This document shows positions 33,745 through 45,414 of a DNA stretch of 64,000 bases, piece by piece; position 1 is the stretch's first letter, and the number at the start of each line of letters is the position of its first letter. A model generated the notes under the pieces. That model was not told the DNA's origin and searched no databases. It saw only the letters and a program-made list of their open reading frames with translations. Both the position numbers and the translations under genes were made by a program. The DNA lies in assembly GCA_964036315.1 (NCBI GenBank), contig OZ038478.1, positions 144,272,557 through 144,336,556 of the forward strand, read 5' to 3'. Source of the stretch: Acanthosepion esculentum. Lineage: Eukaryota > Mollusca > Cephalopoda > Sepiida > Sepiidae.

Positions 33745-34531
33745 CTTCCAATTGCGCCTCGTATTATTTATTGAACTGTTAGCATTTAAAATAACTAACT
33801 TTCAGAATATCATTTAAGCATTTCTCTTTTTGTCTTCATCTATTGTTCTACTGATGATTATGTTTGTTTACTTGGATGTTTTTTCCGAACTGGGTATTAG
33901 ATACCGAAGTGTTTTGCAATACACCTTGCTTTCCAACATTCCATTAGTTGACATGATTGAACCATTATTATTAAATATCTCTTCAACACACCTTTAATAC
34001 ATCATAGTATAGTAGAGGATTTTTCGTAATTCATTTAGTAAGATATTTTCATGTTCAGGTTTCATTGAAAATTTGTTCGCGGTTCTAATCTCCGTTGAAA
34101 ACAATGATAAATTTCAGTATTTGTTTCAATTTTCTGACATGATTAGGATATGTATACGGTGTTTCACATTCTTGGAGCAGCGAAATTCACGATATGACGC
34201 TTTAATTTGTTTTTCGTTTTAAAAAATTAGATCCACTCATCTGGGCAAGATTTGATTGAATCCAAAATATTTTGACTCATTCTCTTCTTTGAGATTATAA
34301 TTGTTCCGTGCGCATTTTTTCACATATTCCTCCAAGCTAAGCTACCAGTGTTTATTCTTCCTAGACAAATTCTCCTCTTGTGATTTTTATGTTATTCAGA
34401 TTTCAATATTTATTAAGAAACAATCAAAACGTTTCTGTGAATTATCTGTGGTGTTCTTTATGAATGTTATACTCATGGCGTTGTTTTGCGCTGCATTTAT
34501 GCATAACTCCGTTTCTCTGTAGCAATGCCCA
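33745..34531. other. No recognised gene
   Basis: T-rich on the plus strand. It could be antisense LINE sequence like neighbouring regions, but no motif was found. Confidence 0.35.
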
Positions 34532-34533
34532 TA

Positions 34534-35481
34534 CAGTGCTGTTCGATAAAAGTGACTCACCTGATGTTTTAAAATAAATGTTCGCTTCTCCGATGAAACG
34601 AAAGTTGAGCTAAATTCAAAGGATAAGCGATCTAAAATCCGAAGAAGAAGCTTTGAAAGCTCTTTGAATTTAGCAGTAAGTACTGTCAAGCATCCGTTCA
34701 GTATAATGTTCTGGGGATGCTTTTCTTTTCATGGAACTGGTTTCTTAAAACCTATTGAAAAGACCCTCAGGACAAGAGAATTTTAGAGACTTGTCTTGTC
34801 TGCTCCCTTCTGCTGAAAGGGTGCAAATCGACCCCACCAAGCTCATTTATATGCAGGATAATGCTCCCTGTCACAAATCAAAATTGATGAAGGAATACTT
34901 TGATGAGAAGCAGGTGAGTGTTATGACATGGCCGCCCCAATATCCTGACCTCAACCCTATAGAAAACTTATGGAGCATTATATAGTACAGGCTCTCGAGA
35001 AAGCAGTTGAGCAACAAAGAGGATTTGATTGTGAATTTTATATCCGAATGGAATTCAATGCTTGGAGATGAGATTTGCCAGAACATAATCAAGCCAATGT
35101 CAAAAAGTGTTGTAAATGTTATTCAAAAAAAAGGAAGACCCATAGATTATTAAATATTTCGAAATATATTAGCTATTATAAATAAATTATACCTCTATTA
35201 TTCTTTATTTAAAGCTATTCAGTTATGTTACTATTGATTCCAAGTTGCAGGAAATAAGTGAGTCACTTTGTTTTGCACAGAGTTTTCCCTAAATCTCTTT
35301 TATATCCAAAATTATAATTATCAATAGAATACCTTAGGGTGAGTAAACTTTTTTACTAGGTGGTCAGGAAGGGGTCTTTATATCAGTAAGATTAACAATT
35401 AGTTTGACCCCAAAAACAATAGGCGAAATAATTTTTAAGTAAAAAAAAAATCAGGTGAGTCACTTTTATTGAACAGCACTG
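34534..35481 (+). mobile_element. Tc1-like element C with both ends and TA duplication
   Basis: Terminal inverted repeats of 32 bp with one mismatch: CAGTGCTGTTCGATAAAAGT... at 34534, and its complement ending at 35481. Both are flanked by TA (34532-34533 and 35482-35483), the expected Tc1 target duplication. The element is 948 bp, shorter than a full Tc1 of about 1.6 kb, because the region between the left repeat and the catalytic core is deleted. The inverted repeat is intact and could still be cut by a related transposase. Confidence 0.93.
34580..35152 (+). pseudogene. Tc1-like transposase core (N-terminus deleted)
   Basis: The DNA-binding domain is missing. The frame starts within 15 bp of the terminal repeat, near the first catalytic motif, SDETKVELN (Asp 34592-34594). 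HPFSIMFWGCFSFHGTGF follows. After a frame shift near 34755 come MQDNAPCH (Asp 34857-34859) and DLNPIENLW (Glu 34962-34964), 34 residues apart, the DD34E spacing. A TAG at about 34986 splits off the C-terminus, which ends GRPIDY. Confidence 0.88.
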
Positions 35482-35483
35482 TA

Positions 35484-38400
35484 TATCACAGTAAAGAACC
35501 TAATCTGAATTTCACTCCAGTTTTCCTATTATAAAAAGAAAACCTCCCAGTCAGGCTGCACAAGCATTTCTTATTGGCTTCGGTTTATTTTAGACACAAC
35601 AGCATCAGAAGTGAACTGTACTCGTGACAGCTAGTTTGATCCTCACGTGGTTTGAGATCATTTTTTGTGCAACGTCTACATCACGCTAGATAAATACGCA
35701 ATGCCCTTGTTATGTGTAAACATATGTAGAGTTAGTTCAAATAGCAACTAGCGGCTAGCGACATTCCTTAGTTCCAGCAGCAGTGATATCCACAGCTAAG
35801 ACCCGCAATGTCATGTCCACTGGAATGCATCATACCCATTCCCTTCTTATTCCTTTAGTAAAATGGAAGTTACATTCGAAGAGTTCTTCCAAGGAAATGA
35901 TGCTTCGTAATCTTCCAAAAGGTTTTTCCTCACAACTGCATTATAAATCTCCTTAAGTGTAGGGATCACAAATATCCTTTAAAAAGTCATGGCTTTTTTT
36001 TACCTCCACCGTGTCTCTGAACACTCTCACTCAGTAATCTTGCACAAGACGTGTCGGAGTGACTTCGTATTGTGAAAATATCTACAAAAACAAACGGTTC
36101 CCTATGATCACTATTAATAATGCCACAGTAGCATCAGCATTGTTTTTAAATGATACTGATTTATCAACAGTTCTGATTTGATGTTTTGGAATATATAAGG
36201 ATAACAATACTACAAAATGTGTGCTCGTAATTTAGGTTGTTTATCAATATATATGACGGTAAGATGATAAGCTTTTTAATTAGGTTTATTTTCAAATGAT
36301 CATTGTTTTTAGATGTTATTAATAATAACATCTAAAAAACGATCATTGAATTCACGTGACTGATATATATTACCGATATGACGTTTAAAACTTCTAAATT
36401 ATATATGTGCGCCTCCAATTTTTTCTTGAGATTGTATAAATTGAGACATCTTACTCAAACTGTATCTATTCACGGACAGTTTAACAGCGTTGTAAAAATA
36501 ACAGCTATTTTTTATATCAAAAGTCACCCAATAAAATTGTCGATATCCACCCGATGACCCTTGATATGAAGACATTATTATTGTAGTCTTCAAGGAGGCA
36601 TTCAAATGGGTGTCTTTTAAATAAAGACACTTTTTGCGGTTTGGGGAAAGCTCCCTGAATTCAACTTTCTCTTATCATTTGCAATACATAGGAAATTATG
36701 GCGATTTACTTCAGGGGAAGTCGTATTTCGTGTCCTAGTTGTAAATGTATGAAGTGGTGTAATTTAGTTGGGTTCATCGGAACAGATGCTATGAAAGCAT
36801 GTACACAAATATATGACGAAACCTTACTATACCACTCCTTGCTTGACATCTGGGATTTATCGGTTTACAACTTTCATGAGTGACGCAAACAAACTTGCCC
36901 AGCAATAAGGCTTGTTCTGTACAACTTTGTCATTCTCAGTAAGCAACATTTTACTTTTCAGTTATTAACTTATGGGTCAATTTACTCGTCTTGCCTATTA
37001 ACTTTTTAATATTCTCTCAAATATATCTTTGTGTTAAAAAGGAAGTCATTTTTCTATTCTCTTTACTTTTCAAATATTTCAATTTCAATTTTGATTGTTT
37101 TGTGATCTCTTTACAACCTTTTCGCCATTTCGATGAAAATCACTAAAATATCGGTTACTTAATTTCGATTTTGTTGTAAGAAATCGTTTTCCATTATGAA
37201 ATCTATCAAGATATCTATGCTTTATTTATACCTTAATCTAGAGTGATTTTCTCAAAGCTATTGGAAATAGAAAGTTATATTAAAAATATGTAAATATTTC
37301 TATATTTATTCCAGAAAACTAAACTTGAAGAAACCTGTTATAGCATGTATGAATCAGAAGTATCTTGAAGTAAATGACTGAATTTTATGCCAGCTTGAAA
37401 AAATATTTTAAAAGAAGCATGAATCTTACGAACATGAATCAATAACAAAAATGAAATTCATGACTAATCGTGTTTAGAAAACTGAAGACATTATCAGTGC
37501 ACTGAAAAATAATTGGGCATATAATTCCCTGAAGAGTATATTTTCAATCAGCCACGCAAAGTTCGAATCTGTTCAAGGTTTTTGAGAGTATCCGATATTT
37601 AACAAACGAAATACTAGTTTCACTCTATTGACATCCCCGCTGGTCCAGCCCATATACATTTATCTGAAGAATAAGCGTTGAGCTAAATTAATGATTGTTT
37701 GTTACAAAACATGATGCGTACAGATCAGCAACAGAGAAGAGCAGAACTTTTTGAAAAATATGGATGTAAATTTTTAATCTTTGCGGCCAATTGTTAATGA
37801 AAATTGAATTTCGAATTGCCAGCACTACCCTGAACAAAGATTTCAGTAAAAGTAATTGTTTCTCAAATTTCGAACGGTTTCATTCAAAGCAAAAGCAAAT
37901 CTCGTCAGGAGGAAATTTTATGACGAGAATTTTGAGCGATTCTGAGAGTATTTTGCAAGGTGTTTCATTTAGAGGAATGTAAAAGCAGTAGTAGTTCCTA
38001 TTTCCAGAAGTATTTAAAAAATAAGACAAATACTTAAGAAACAACACCTTGGAAAGTTTAATACTTTGTAACATTTATCATCGCGCCCTGGTCATTCCTT
38101 TTCAACAGAATAAAATGTGAGGATTAGGAAATCATTAGATACACATTAACGTTTCATATAATTTCCTGACGCTTTCTCATTTTCAAACGATAAACGCTTT
38201 TAAGAAATCCTTGTTTTGTTAACATTAATAGCTTAGAAATGTCTGCGTTAGCAAAATTACATCTTCCATCCTTGCATCTCTGACGGAATTATATCAATCG
38301 TTGCTATTATAGCTGAATATATAAAAGTGTCTTCATATTAATGTGGCTTACGTGTAGAATTAAATGTTATATTTAAATATATGCGTTTAAATTCCATTAT

Positions 38401-39360
38401 TTCACGAATGTACACGAATGCTACTGGTATACACAGTATATTTACACGGACAAACTTTACAGAAATACTTTTCCATACTTGATCAAATCTAAACTACCTA
38501 ATGTTGATTAACAACATATCATGTGTTTGATCTTTCCTGGGTGGATCACCGTTTTGGCGCTGTACAAGAAACATCTGTGTAAAAGTCTATGTAAAAATAT
38601 ATCGATTTAAGAGATATTGATATAGTTCTTAGTTAATAGATAGATCAATCTAATGATTGATCACTCAGTCTGTACACAAAAATAGTCCTTGTACCTACTG
38701 TGTAAAGTTTTGAAATCAGAAAATGATTCCATCATATGTCTTGTATAAATTCACATAACGTCGTCTGTAAACGCCAAACCGTTTGTCAATACTGTCGGCT
38801 ACACCCTCCAAAATAATACTGTGCGGTATTCAGCCACAGGCTATGAAACCTGAACATAAAAATAACGCCATAGTTCAATTCTTGTTGTTCGCTTTGATTC
38901 TTGATGTCTACCAGTCGCAGCTTCGGAACCCCGGGGGCACTTTCCCGCGATTCATGTAACAAGGTAGAGAAGAAATGGATGCCCTAAAGCACTTTGAAAA
39001 TAACATCATTGATATAAAATGTACTGGAACAAATACAAAAAAAGAATGAAAAAATGGCGGCAATTTCCCCACTTTGAGTTTGGGTTTTGTTTCCATAAAA
39101 ATTATAAAAAAAAAGAATTAAATTAAAGAAATGTATAATTATTTATCACTAACACAAGGAAATACAAAAATAATAACCACCGCAATAATAAATAAATATA
39201 TTGCAAATAAAACTCATAGTAAAGTTATAAAATTATGCATCTGTTATATAATTTGCTTTTCGAGTTTGTGAAATATCATCTTTTTTAAATATATCTCTTA
39301 CTCTCTATTCAAACAAAGATTCACATTTTCATTATTATGACTAATATTAATATGAGACAC
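35484..39360. other. Long stretch without recognised genes
   Basis: A+T-rich sequence without microsatellites over 20 bp. The 61-codon frame at 36698-36883 plus has several Cys but no known domain. A short-loop palindrome lies near 36306-36338. No transposon landmark was recognised. Confidence 0.45.
36306..36338. repeat. Short-loop palindrome
   Basis: Arms TTTTTAGATGTTATT at 36306-36320 and its exact complement at 36324-36338, with a 3-base loop. Imperfect pairing continues outward: a TTCAAATGATC-like left flank against GATCATTGAA on the right. Confidence 0.8.
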
Positions 39361-39363
39361 ATT

Positions 39364-39365
<2 letters not shown>

Positions 39366-39430
<65 letters not shown>
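39366..39430. repeat. (TA)n microsatellite
   Basis: About 65 bp of TA. Confidence 0.96.
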
Positions 39431-39432
<2 letters not shown>

Positions 39433-39707
39433 CAAATCAAATATCAATTTATCTGAATATAAGCATGCAAAATTGTGCAATCAAATATAGATCAAATATT
39501 GATCGGAATCCGACAGAATGATAGGATAAAGAATAAATAGGAAAAGTTTATCAATATTAAAGAGAGATAATTTGAGAGTGTCAGCAGAAAAACCATCACT
39601 CTATGTCCACTAATAGTTTTAATTCTCAATGCAATATTTAGACGAACTGTAGCTATTAATTTATTTGGAGTAAGTCTTTAGTTAAATAAGGCTTATTTAT
39701 GCACATG

Positions 39708-39710
<3 letters not shown>

Positions 39711-39763
<53 letters not shown>
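39711..39763. repeat. (CT)n microsatellite
   Basis: About 53 bp of CT repeats. Minus-strand frames through it encode Arg-Glu repeats and are not genes. Confidence 0.97.
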
Positions 39764-39765
<2 letters not shown>

Positions 39766-39769
39766 TTCT

Positions 39770-40180
39770 TCCAGTCACATTGTGACCGTTTTCATAGTTG
39801 ATGTTATTAATTATTGGCTTTTTAAATTTTATTATGAATGGAAATAATAAATACAACACAAAAGTACACATAAACACAAGTAAATGTAATGACAACAACT
39901 AGTAATAAAATAATCAATAATAAATGAACCACGAATGCACATATAATCACAAGCAAACATAACAATAACAACCAATAATGGCATAATAAATAAATACCTT
40001 ACCGAACAACATTCTAATAGCCAAAATCTGCATCAGGATCCACAATTAGTTTCACACAGTATCCCCTAGAATAATTAGGAACGTAACTATTACCGCCGAC
40101 CAAAATAGCCATTAGAACAATACAATAGACTACACAAAAAGGATCATTGGCTTGTATTTATAAATAGTTGAGCAAACACA
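39770..40180. other. No recognised gene
   Basis: A-rich sequence on the plus strand, with short imperfect AATAATAA-type repeats. Confidence 0.4.
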
Positions 40181-40189
40181 CAACGCATA

Positions 40190-40737
40190 TGGTCTGACGA
40201 CTAAACATGAAATTGTTTTGGGACCTTACCTATAACGACAGAGTGAACTCTTCCTGACACTATAGAGAGAGAGAGAGAGAGACGAGACAAAATCGAGTCG
40301 TGAGCAGTCTCTGATTGTGTGAGACTTCTGTCGAACTCTCTGCTTTGGGAGAGAGGAACCCGGACGAGGCTTTGTCCAAGGGCAAAGTTTCGCCCGGGGA
40401 GGTATACAGTCCATGAACCCGTTTATATGGGTTCTAAATAAGCATATTTTTGGCCGAGCCTACGGGCTCGGAGAACCCACATTAAGCCGGCCTTGTGCCA
40501 CATGCGACCCACGTGTGAGGGTTGTTAAATATCGATACGGAATCGAGTCGAGCCAAAAGTAGTTCACTCCAAAGCAGACTGACAGTCATACTAACACCTT
40601 CCACATCTTGTATTATTATTCTGTTTAATATATCTTTGTTATTTCTACTCTTGTGTTCTTGTTGTTCTTCCTTGGTCCTAACCTTGGACCATAACAGAAA
40701 TAGAATGTCGCCTCTCAGTGTTGACTTCAATGTCTAC

Positions 40738-40740
<3 letters not shown>
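40190..40740 (+). mobile_element. Foldback half-copy D, interrupted by a solo LTR
   Basis: Left of the LTR lies GGTCTGACGACTAAACATGAAAT, shown here only as loop plus TGAAA. Right of it lies GTCGCCTCTCAGTGTTGACT. If the LTR and one GAAAT are ignored, the order loop, TGAAAT, CGCCTCTCAGTGTTGACTT matches the right half of the hairpin at 63464-63527. A TA tract starts at 40742. No left arm is visible. Confidence 0.7.
40214..40697 (+). repeat. Solo LTR with perfect 5-bp target duplication
   Basis: Starts TGTTTTGGGACCTTACC and ends GGACCATAACA. It is flanked by GAAAT on both sides (40209-40213 and 40698-40702). Start and end resemble the LTR of the Gypsy copy at 54477-54852 (TGTTATGGGAACCTACC, ACCATAACA). 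It contains a GA run and two small hairpins (GAACCC...GGGTTC near 40416, CCGAGCC...GGCTCGG near 40454). There is no internal region, so LTR-LTR recombination removed the rest. Confidence 0.88.

Positions 40741-40741
<1 letters not shown>

Positions 40742-40816
<75 letters not shown>
40742..40816. repeat. (TA)n microsatellite
   Basis: About 75 bp of TA directly to the right of foldback copy D. Confidence 0.97.
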
Positions 40817-40818
<2 letters not shown>

Positions 40819-40819
40819 G

Positions 40820-41800
40820 AGTGGATAAGGAGCAAATATTAAACATTAAAATGGCATAAGAGAAAAATATATGGATAAAATAAATGAAAGAGAAAAAAAT
40901 TCTGTTATTTTTAATTTTTATTTTTTTGTTGTTTTTCTTTGGTTGAGCAAACTTCACGTGTATTTCATCTTTTAAAGCAATGGACGAGTGTAATATGTGT
41001 GTGTAAGTTTATTAAGATTCTAATATGCGTATGTGGGGTTCGGATGATAGTGTATATTAATTTGTGCATATGTTTATGGGTTTTGTGTATCTTGTAGGCA
41101 TTTTACTTATATATGGTCGTTGGACGCATTTTGATTTGGAGCAGTTTTTACGTAACATAGATTGTCGTGCTAGCAAGAGTAGATAGTTTACATTCTTTAA
41201 GTATGAATCTTATAAATGTTGGTGTAATATATTTTTCTTGACGTGTATTTGTAGATGGTTGAAGATTTATCAGACTACCCTCAAATTATTTCCACCATAA
41301 AAAATTATGTTTGCGCAGTTTTCTGTGTCCGTTCAGTTTGATATTCGGAATAAATTTATCAGATTTAAGTTATTGCATGCTATTTAGTGTTTTTCGCCAT
41401 AATCGTATTTAGAGGGCGTCGTAGGAATCTTCTTTTTTTTCGTCTCTGCATTTGTAAATGAGAGCTTATCGTTTGTTTACTGTGTTATCATTCTGAGAAA
41501 ATGTAATTATTTCTAGTTTATTCAAAGTTTACTTTGCTTTTAATAGATCGTATGCTGGTGATGTTTTTCTCAGTTTACATATGATTTTTATTCTCATTTC
41601 GTTTGAATTCTATGTGTATGTTCAATTGTATGATAGTTTATATGAGAAACATTGAGACGGGAATACGCCTAAATTAAATGTATTGCTATATTTTGCAATG
41701 GTAATATTTAAAAAATTCCTAACAAAAAATACGGTTACATAGGCTTATGATATAACGATGTATAATTTTGTATAATTCTGTAAATCAGCAAATAGTATTT
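40820..41800. other. No recognised gene
   Basis: T- and G-rich on the plus strand. Nothing coding is supported. Confidence 0.4.
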
Positions 41801-41803
41801 ATA

Positions 41804-41854
41804 AAAATAGTATGACAAATTGGAAATATCTTTTCCAATTTGTCATGCTATTTT
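41804..41854. repeat. 23-bp palindrome with 5-base loop
   Basis: AAAATAGTATGACAAATTGG...AAA at 41804-41826 and its complement at 41832-41854 with one mismatch. It lies 10 bp before a TA/GT microsatellite. Confidence 0.85.
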
Positions 41855-41863
41855 CTAAAGATG

Positions 41864-41900
<37 letters not shown>

Positions 41901-41928
41901 CGTGTGTGTGTGCGTGTGTGTGTGTGTA
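41864..41928. repeat. (TA)n-(GT)n compound microsatellite
   Basis: Short TA run, then GT repeats with CG interruptions. Confidence 0.95.
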
Positions 41929-42139
41929 GTCGAACATATGTAAAAATACACATATGAATGTGAATACATTCAGCTCCATATAATGATGAAATAAAATTAA
42001 AAAAACGTCGTCTTCTATCTTGACCTTTAGAAAAACACTGGCCAGACAAAATTCAAGTGATTGTTCTTAAGAATACTAACCAAGAATTATCCCCGATCTT
42101 AGCAAATGTATTCAAATATGCTTAAATAGAAATCCTTCC

Positions 42140-42530
42140 CAAACTGTTGAAGGTGTCAAGCGTATGCCTGATTTTCAAGAGGCGGTCTATCGATCTTCCC
42201 ATTCCAGTATAGACCCATCAGTCTCCTCATTATCATCAGTAAGCTTTTTAGGCTATACTCAAAAAGAAGTTCGTCTAGCTCCCAGATAAGAAAAAAAAAC
42301 TCTTGAGCGACGAGAAATACGAGTTTCGGTTGCACCGATCAACTACGGCTTCCCAACTACCATTATTCACAAAATTAGTGGGGCTCTGGGGGGAAAACGC
42401 AACTCGAGCCCATTAAGTTCGTATTCCATAAACGAGGTGTGAGTTCCACCCCAGAAGCTTTCTTCCCACAAAACGCTGCTTTGTGGACACAAAACCCAAC
42501 AGCCTGCTTTCTCGATGAATATAATCCTAA
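42140..42530 (+). pseudogene. Non-LTR reverse transcriptase fragment (Jockey/CR1-like)
   Basis: The plus strand near 42200 reads FQYRPISLLIIISKLF, the RT motif YRPISLLS-x-x-SK-x-x-E of Jockey/CR1-type LINEs. Shifted frames after it resemble the L-S-DEQ-x-GFR-x-x-RST block (RREIRVSVAPINYG and neighbours). No palm YADD is present. This is a different LINE type from the other copies in the window. Confidence 0.55.
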
Positions 42531-42534
42531 CCTT

Positions 42535-43655
42535 TTCAAATTTAATTCATCTCTAAACTTCTAGAATGAGAATTTATTATTATTTACATGATTTATATCT
42601 GGGCTATTATCCTAATGTTCCTTTTTATTTTCACAGTCTTCGGCCGCGTTGTGCACAGCAACTATTCTCGAGTTTATATTGATCGCCTAATCTACAGAGA
42701 ATTCTGACCCGAGCCATTCATTGACTCTAGAGACGTGGACTGTCTTCGTTCTACTGTCCATGTTTATAGATATTGTCTCGTTCTTATACTTAGTACTTCT
42801 GCGTCAAAGTACACGCTACCGACTTAAGAACGGAAAAAAGTTACCAACTTCATAGACCAACGTTTTAATCCACTATAATCTGGAGTGGCTCTAGGATATT
42901 GTACAGAGGGAATATTACTGAAAAAGTACAACCTGCAGTGACTAAAGTAAAATTATTTTGAAGAATTCTGAGGTTATTTTAGTGTAGAGGAGCAAAACTT
43001 AGAAAAAACACAAAAGACGTTCAAGTTATTTTCGTGTACTCAATACATGGATTTACATACTGAATTCCCACTCAATCTAGAGACGTTTCTGTAAATGTTG
43101 AATAGAAAAAGGTAAAGGAACAGGTGAACAATAGGTCGCCAAAAACTTTAATCCCAATGATTCCTTTATTTATATAAGCTTTGATTTATTTTTTTCAGAG
43201 CCAGATGTTTCAGCATTTGTAACAAATGTAGATTATATCTGTGCTCATATACTTTTAAGATTTTATAACGTTTATCTCATCGACCTCCTTTGTAACACTA
43301 CCTTTACAAAATATCTTGCTACAATATTTTAAAGAATAATTATTGGATTCCCATTTTCCATTGACATCCATTTGCCCAGATAATATTTATAACATAAACT
43401 ATAATTTAGATTTAACAAAATCTCTGTTATATATCAAAATGAAGGGGATGTGAATATTTTGCTAACACTTACTGTGTAATAATGTGTATAATGTCAGGTG
43501 GAATCTTATAAAAATACTTACAGAAATTGTGTTGTTTCCAGAATTTCGACAGTAGTTGCTTATTTTCAAGAACAAGAAGTAAGACGTTTTAAAAATATTA
43601 AAATTTAATCGGAAAATTGCTTGTGTAGCCACATTTCAAGGTTCCTTTATAAAGA
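42535..43655. other. No recognised gene
   Basis: A+T-rich sequence without landmarks. Confidence 0.4.
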
Positions 43656-43659
43656 TAAA

Positions 43660-44230
43660 CCTCGCATATGATTTACGACACAATTTTCGTTCTATTTACT
43701 TTGAAAATGGCATCGAATTTTAATCATTCTCTGTGTGTCGTGTCCCTTCAGGACGTAGGCGATCATGACACTCAACAACCGCCTATCTATTTTCGCCCTT
43801 ATCAATATTTCTCATTTTGCAAAGCATCTATTCCGTTCCGTCATTCATTCACACAAACTCCTCAGTTAGATGGCTGACTTCGGTTCCCTGTCTTCTTAGC
43901 CTGTGGGAGGGATTTTTTTCTTCAGCCCCCCTCCCCATTAAATGTCTCAGAAAATCCATCTCTTTCTTTCTAACTCTGAGTATAATACTTATTTTGTTGC
44001 AAATTTCTTTAAAAATGCTATTTGTTTACTCATTCCGTTCATGGAGTTCTCATTACATTTCTGTAGAACCACATTTCTGTTGCTTCTAGTTTCATCTTCA
44101 ACTTTGGTTAGATTTTCCAACATTCAGTGCCTTACAAGTGGATGGATATCACATAGTAAATGTCACACTTATTTCTTTGTTTCCAACGAAATATTTGCGT
44201 TTCTTATTATTTCCGACCTCTGAAAAATAT
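43660..44230 (-). pseudogene. Decayed LINE ORF2 C-terminal part
   Basis: On the minus strand NISLETKKQVWHLL near 44200 matches the LINE thumb block N-x-SLETK-x-RLL. It is followed by a degenerate EA-x-EMWF-like stretch (VEDETRSNRNVV). Then ELERKRWIF stands in the position of I-R-KRQ-x-F. The plus-strand frames here (43668-44223) are antisense shadows. Confidence 0.5.
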
Positions 44231-44234
44231 TTAG

Positions 44235-45095
44235 CATTTTTCGTCATAAAAGACCGAGATTCGATTTCGAAAAATAAGGTCAGCTAATAATTTCATTAAA
44301 AATAATATCTTCTTTGACAGTAGGATTTCTCGTTGTTGCTGAACGCTATGGTTTGAATAGATAATACGATTAAATATTAACGTCAGTGATATAGGCCCCC
44401 TGCTATATGAGATAAAGTTGATGTGGTTTGCGTAGCACGTAGAATCTAAACCTGCTCACCCGATCGGTTCTAAATTCAAATTTTGCGTCTAGAATGAAAT
44501 GGTATTTTATCTTTTCCTGTGTATTTGTGCATAATTTGTTGAATTCGATGGGCCAATCTATATTTCCATTTCTCACTAAGATTGATTTCCCAGACACCAT
44601 AGCTCGGACTCAGGGTTGGTTATTGAGGATCTGGGGACAGTAATATAGGACTGAACTGTCTGGAAAGATATGTCAATGAAGTTCCAGCCAACCATAAGGA
44701 GGCCGAAGGATAATAATGATGATGAGATTTTCTTGAAGATAAACTCTACTCTACACACGTAACTTATAAATAAGTAGAAGTCTAAATATATATCAGTCAC
44801 GTAAGTATTAGTGTGCGTACGACTAAGAGAAAAAATAACCTGTCCATTAAATTAACGTAATTATTGACATATACCTCAAAATTGCTATTAACTGAAGAAG
44901 ATAAAAATAAATCTGATGAAGTGTTAAAAATCAGATACCAAGTGAAATTATACATGTCCAGAAAAATGGCACCGTTGATTGATTTACGAGTCTAGTCACT
45001 TCGGCGCGTGGGGAATCATGTCCAGCAGCATCCAGTAGCTGTTAGGAAACATTAAGATCGTTTTTTCGTTATTACACTCTTTCACATACATCACC
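44235..45095. other. No recognised gene
   Basis: A+T-rich sequence. Nothing is supported. Confidence 0.4.
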
Positions 45096-45101
45096 CTGTA
45101 G

Positions 45102-45305
45102 TTAACCCCTAAGTTCCCCTACTTTTTTGCCTTCATTATATCCCGCAAATGTTAGATTCACCTGGTTTTGTTTCTTCATTATGTGTCCCAGAATTTTCAA
45201 AAGATTTTCCATGACTGAAATCGTGCTTCTTCGTAGTTCCTCTTTCTCTGAAAACCTTTCTCGTTGCTCAGATGTTCTATCCATGCTATTCTCAGCAATC
45301 ACCGG
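45102..45305 (-). pseudogene. LINE ORF2 C-terminal fragment
   Basis: A 66-codon minus frame with LLKILGHIMKKQNQVNLTF and then NEGKK, corresponding to LINE I-x-F-LGHIMRK-x-x-L-x-NLTLTG-x-IEGKR. The preceding RRSTISVMENL region matches the variable linker after EMWF-x-RRM. Both sides are without further LINE sequence that I can recognise. Confidence 0.6.
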
Positions 45306-45414
45306 TAGAGCACTGTCATTTGGGTTCCACGTCTCTTCTCCAATTATGAAAGGGAATGTCTGGTATTTGCTGCCATATGGGAAATTAAATATTATGGTTA
45401 CCGATAGATAATCA

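Noticed and set aside
34396..34689. Minus-strand 97-codon frame
   Set aside because: It crosses the Tc1 element boundary at 34534 and overlaps the transposase core in antisense.
39656..39898. Minus frame with a long Arg-Glu repeat
   Set aside because: It is the (CT)n microsatellite read as protein, with no conserved sequence on either side.
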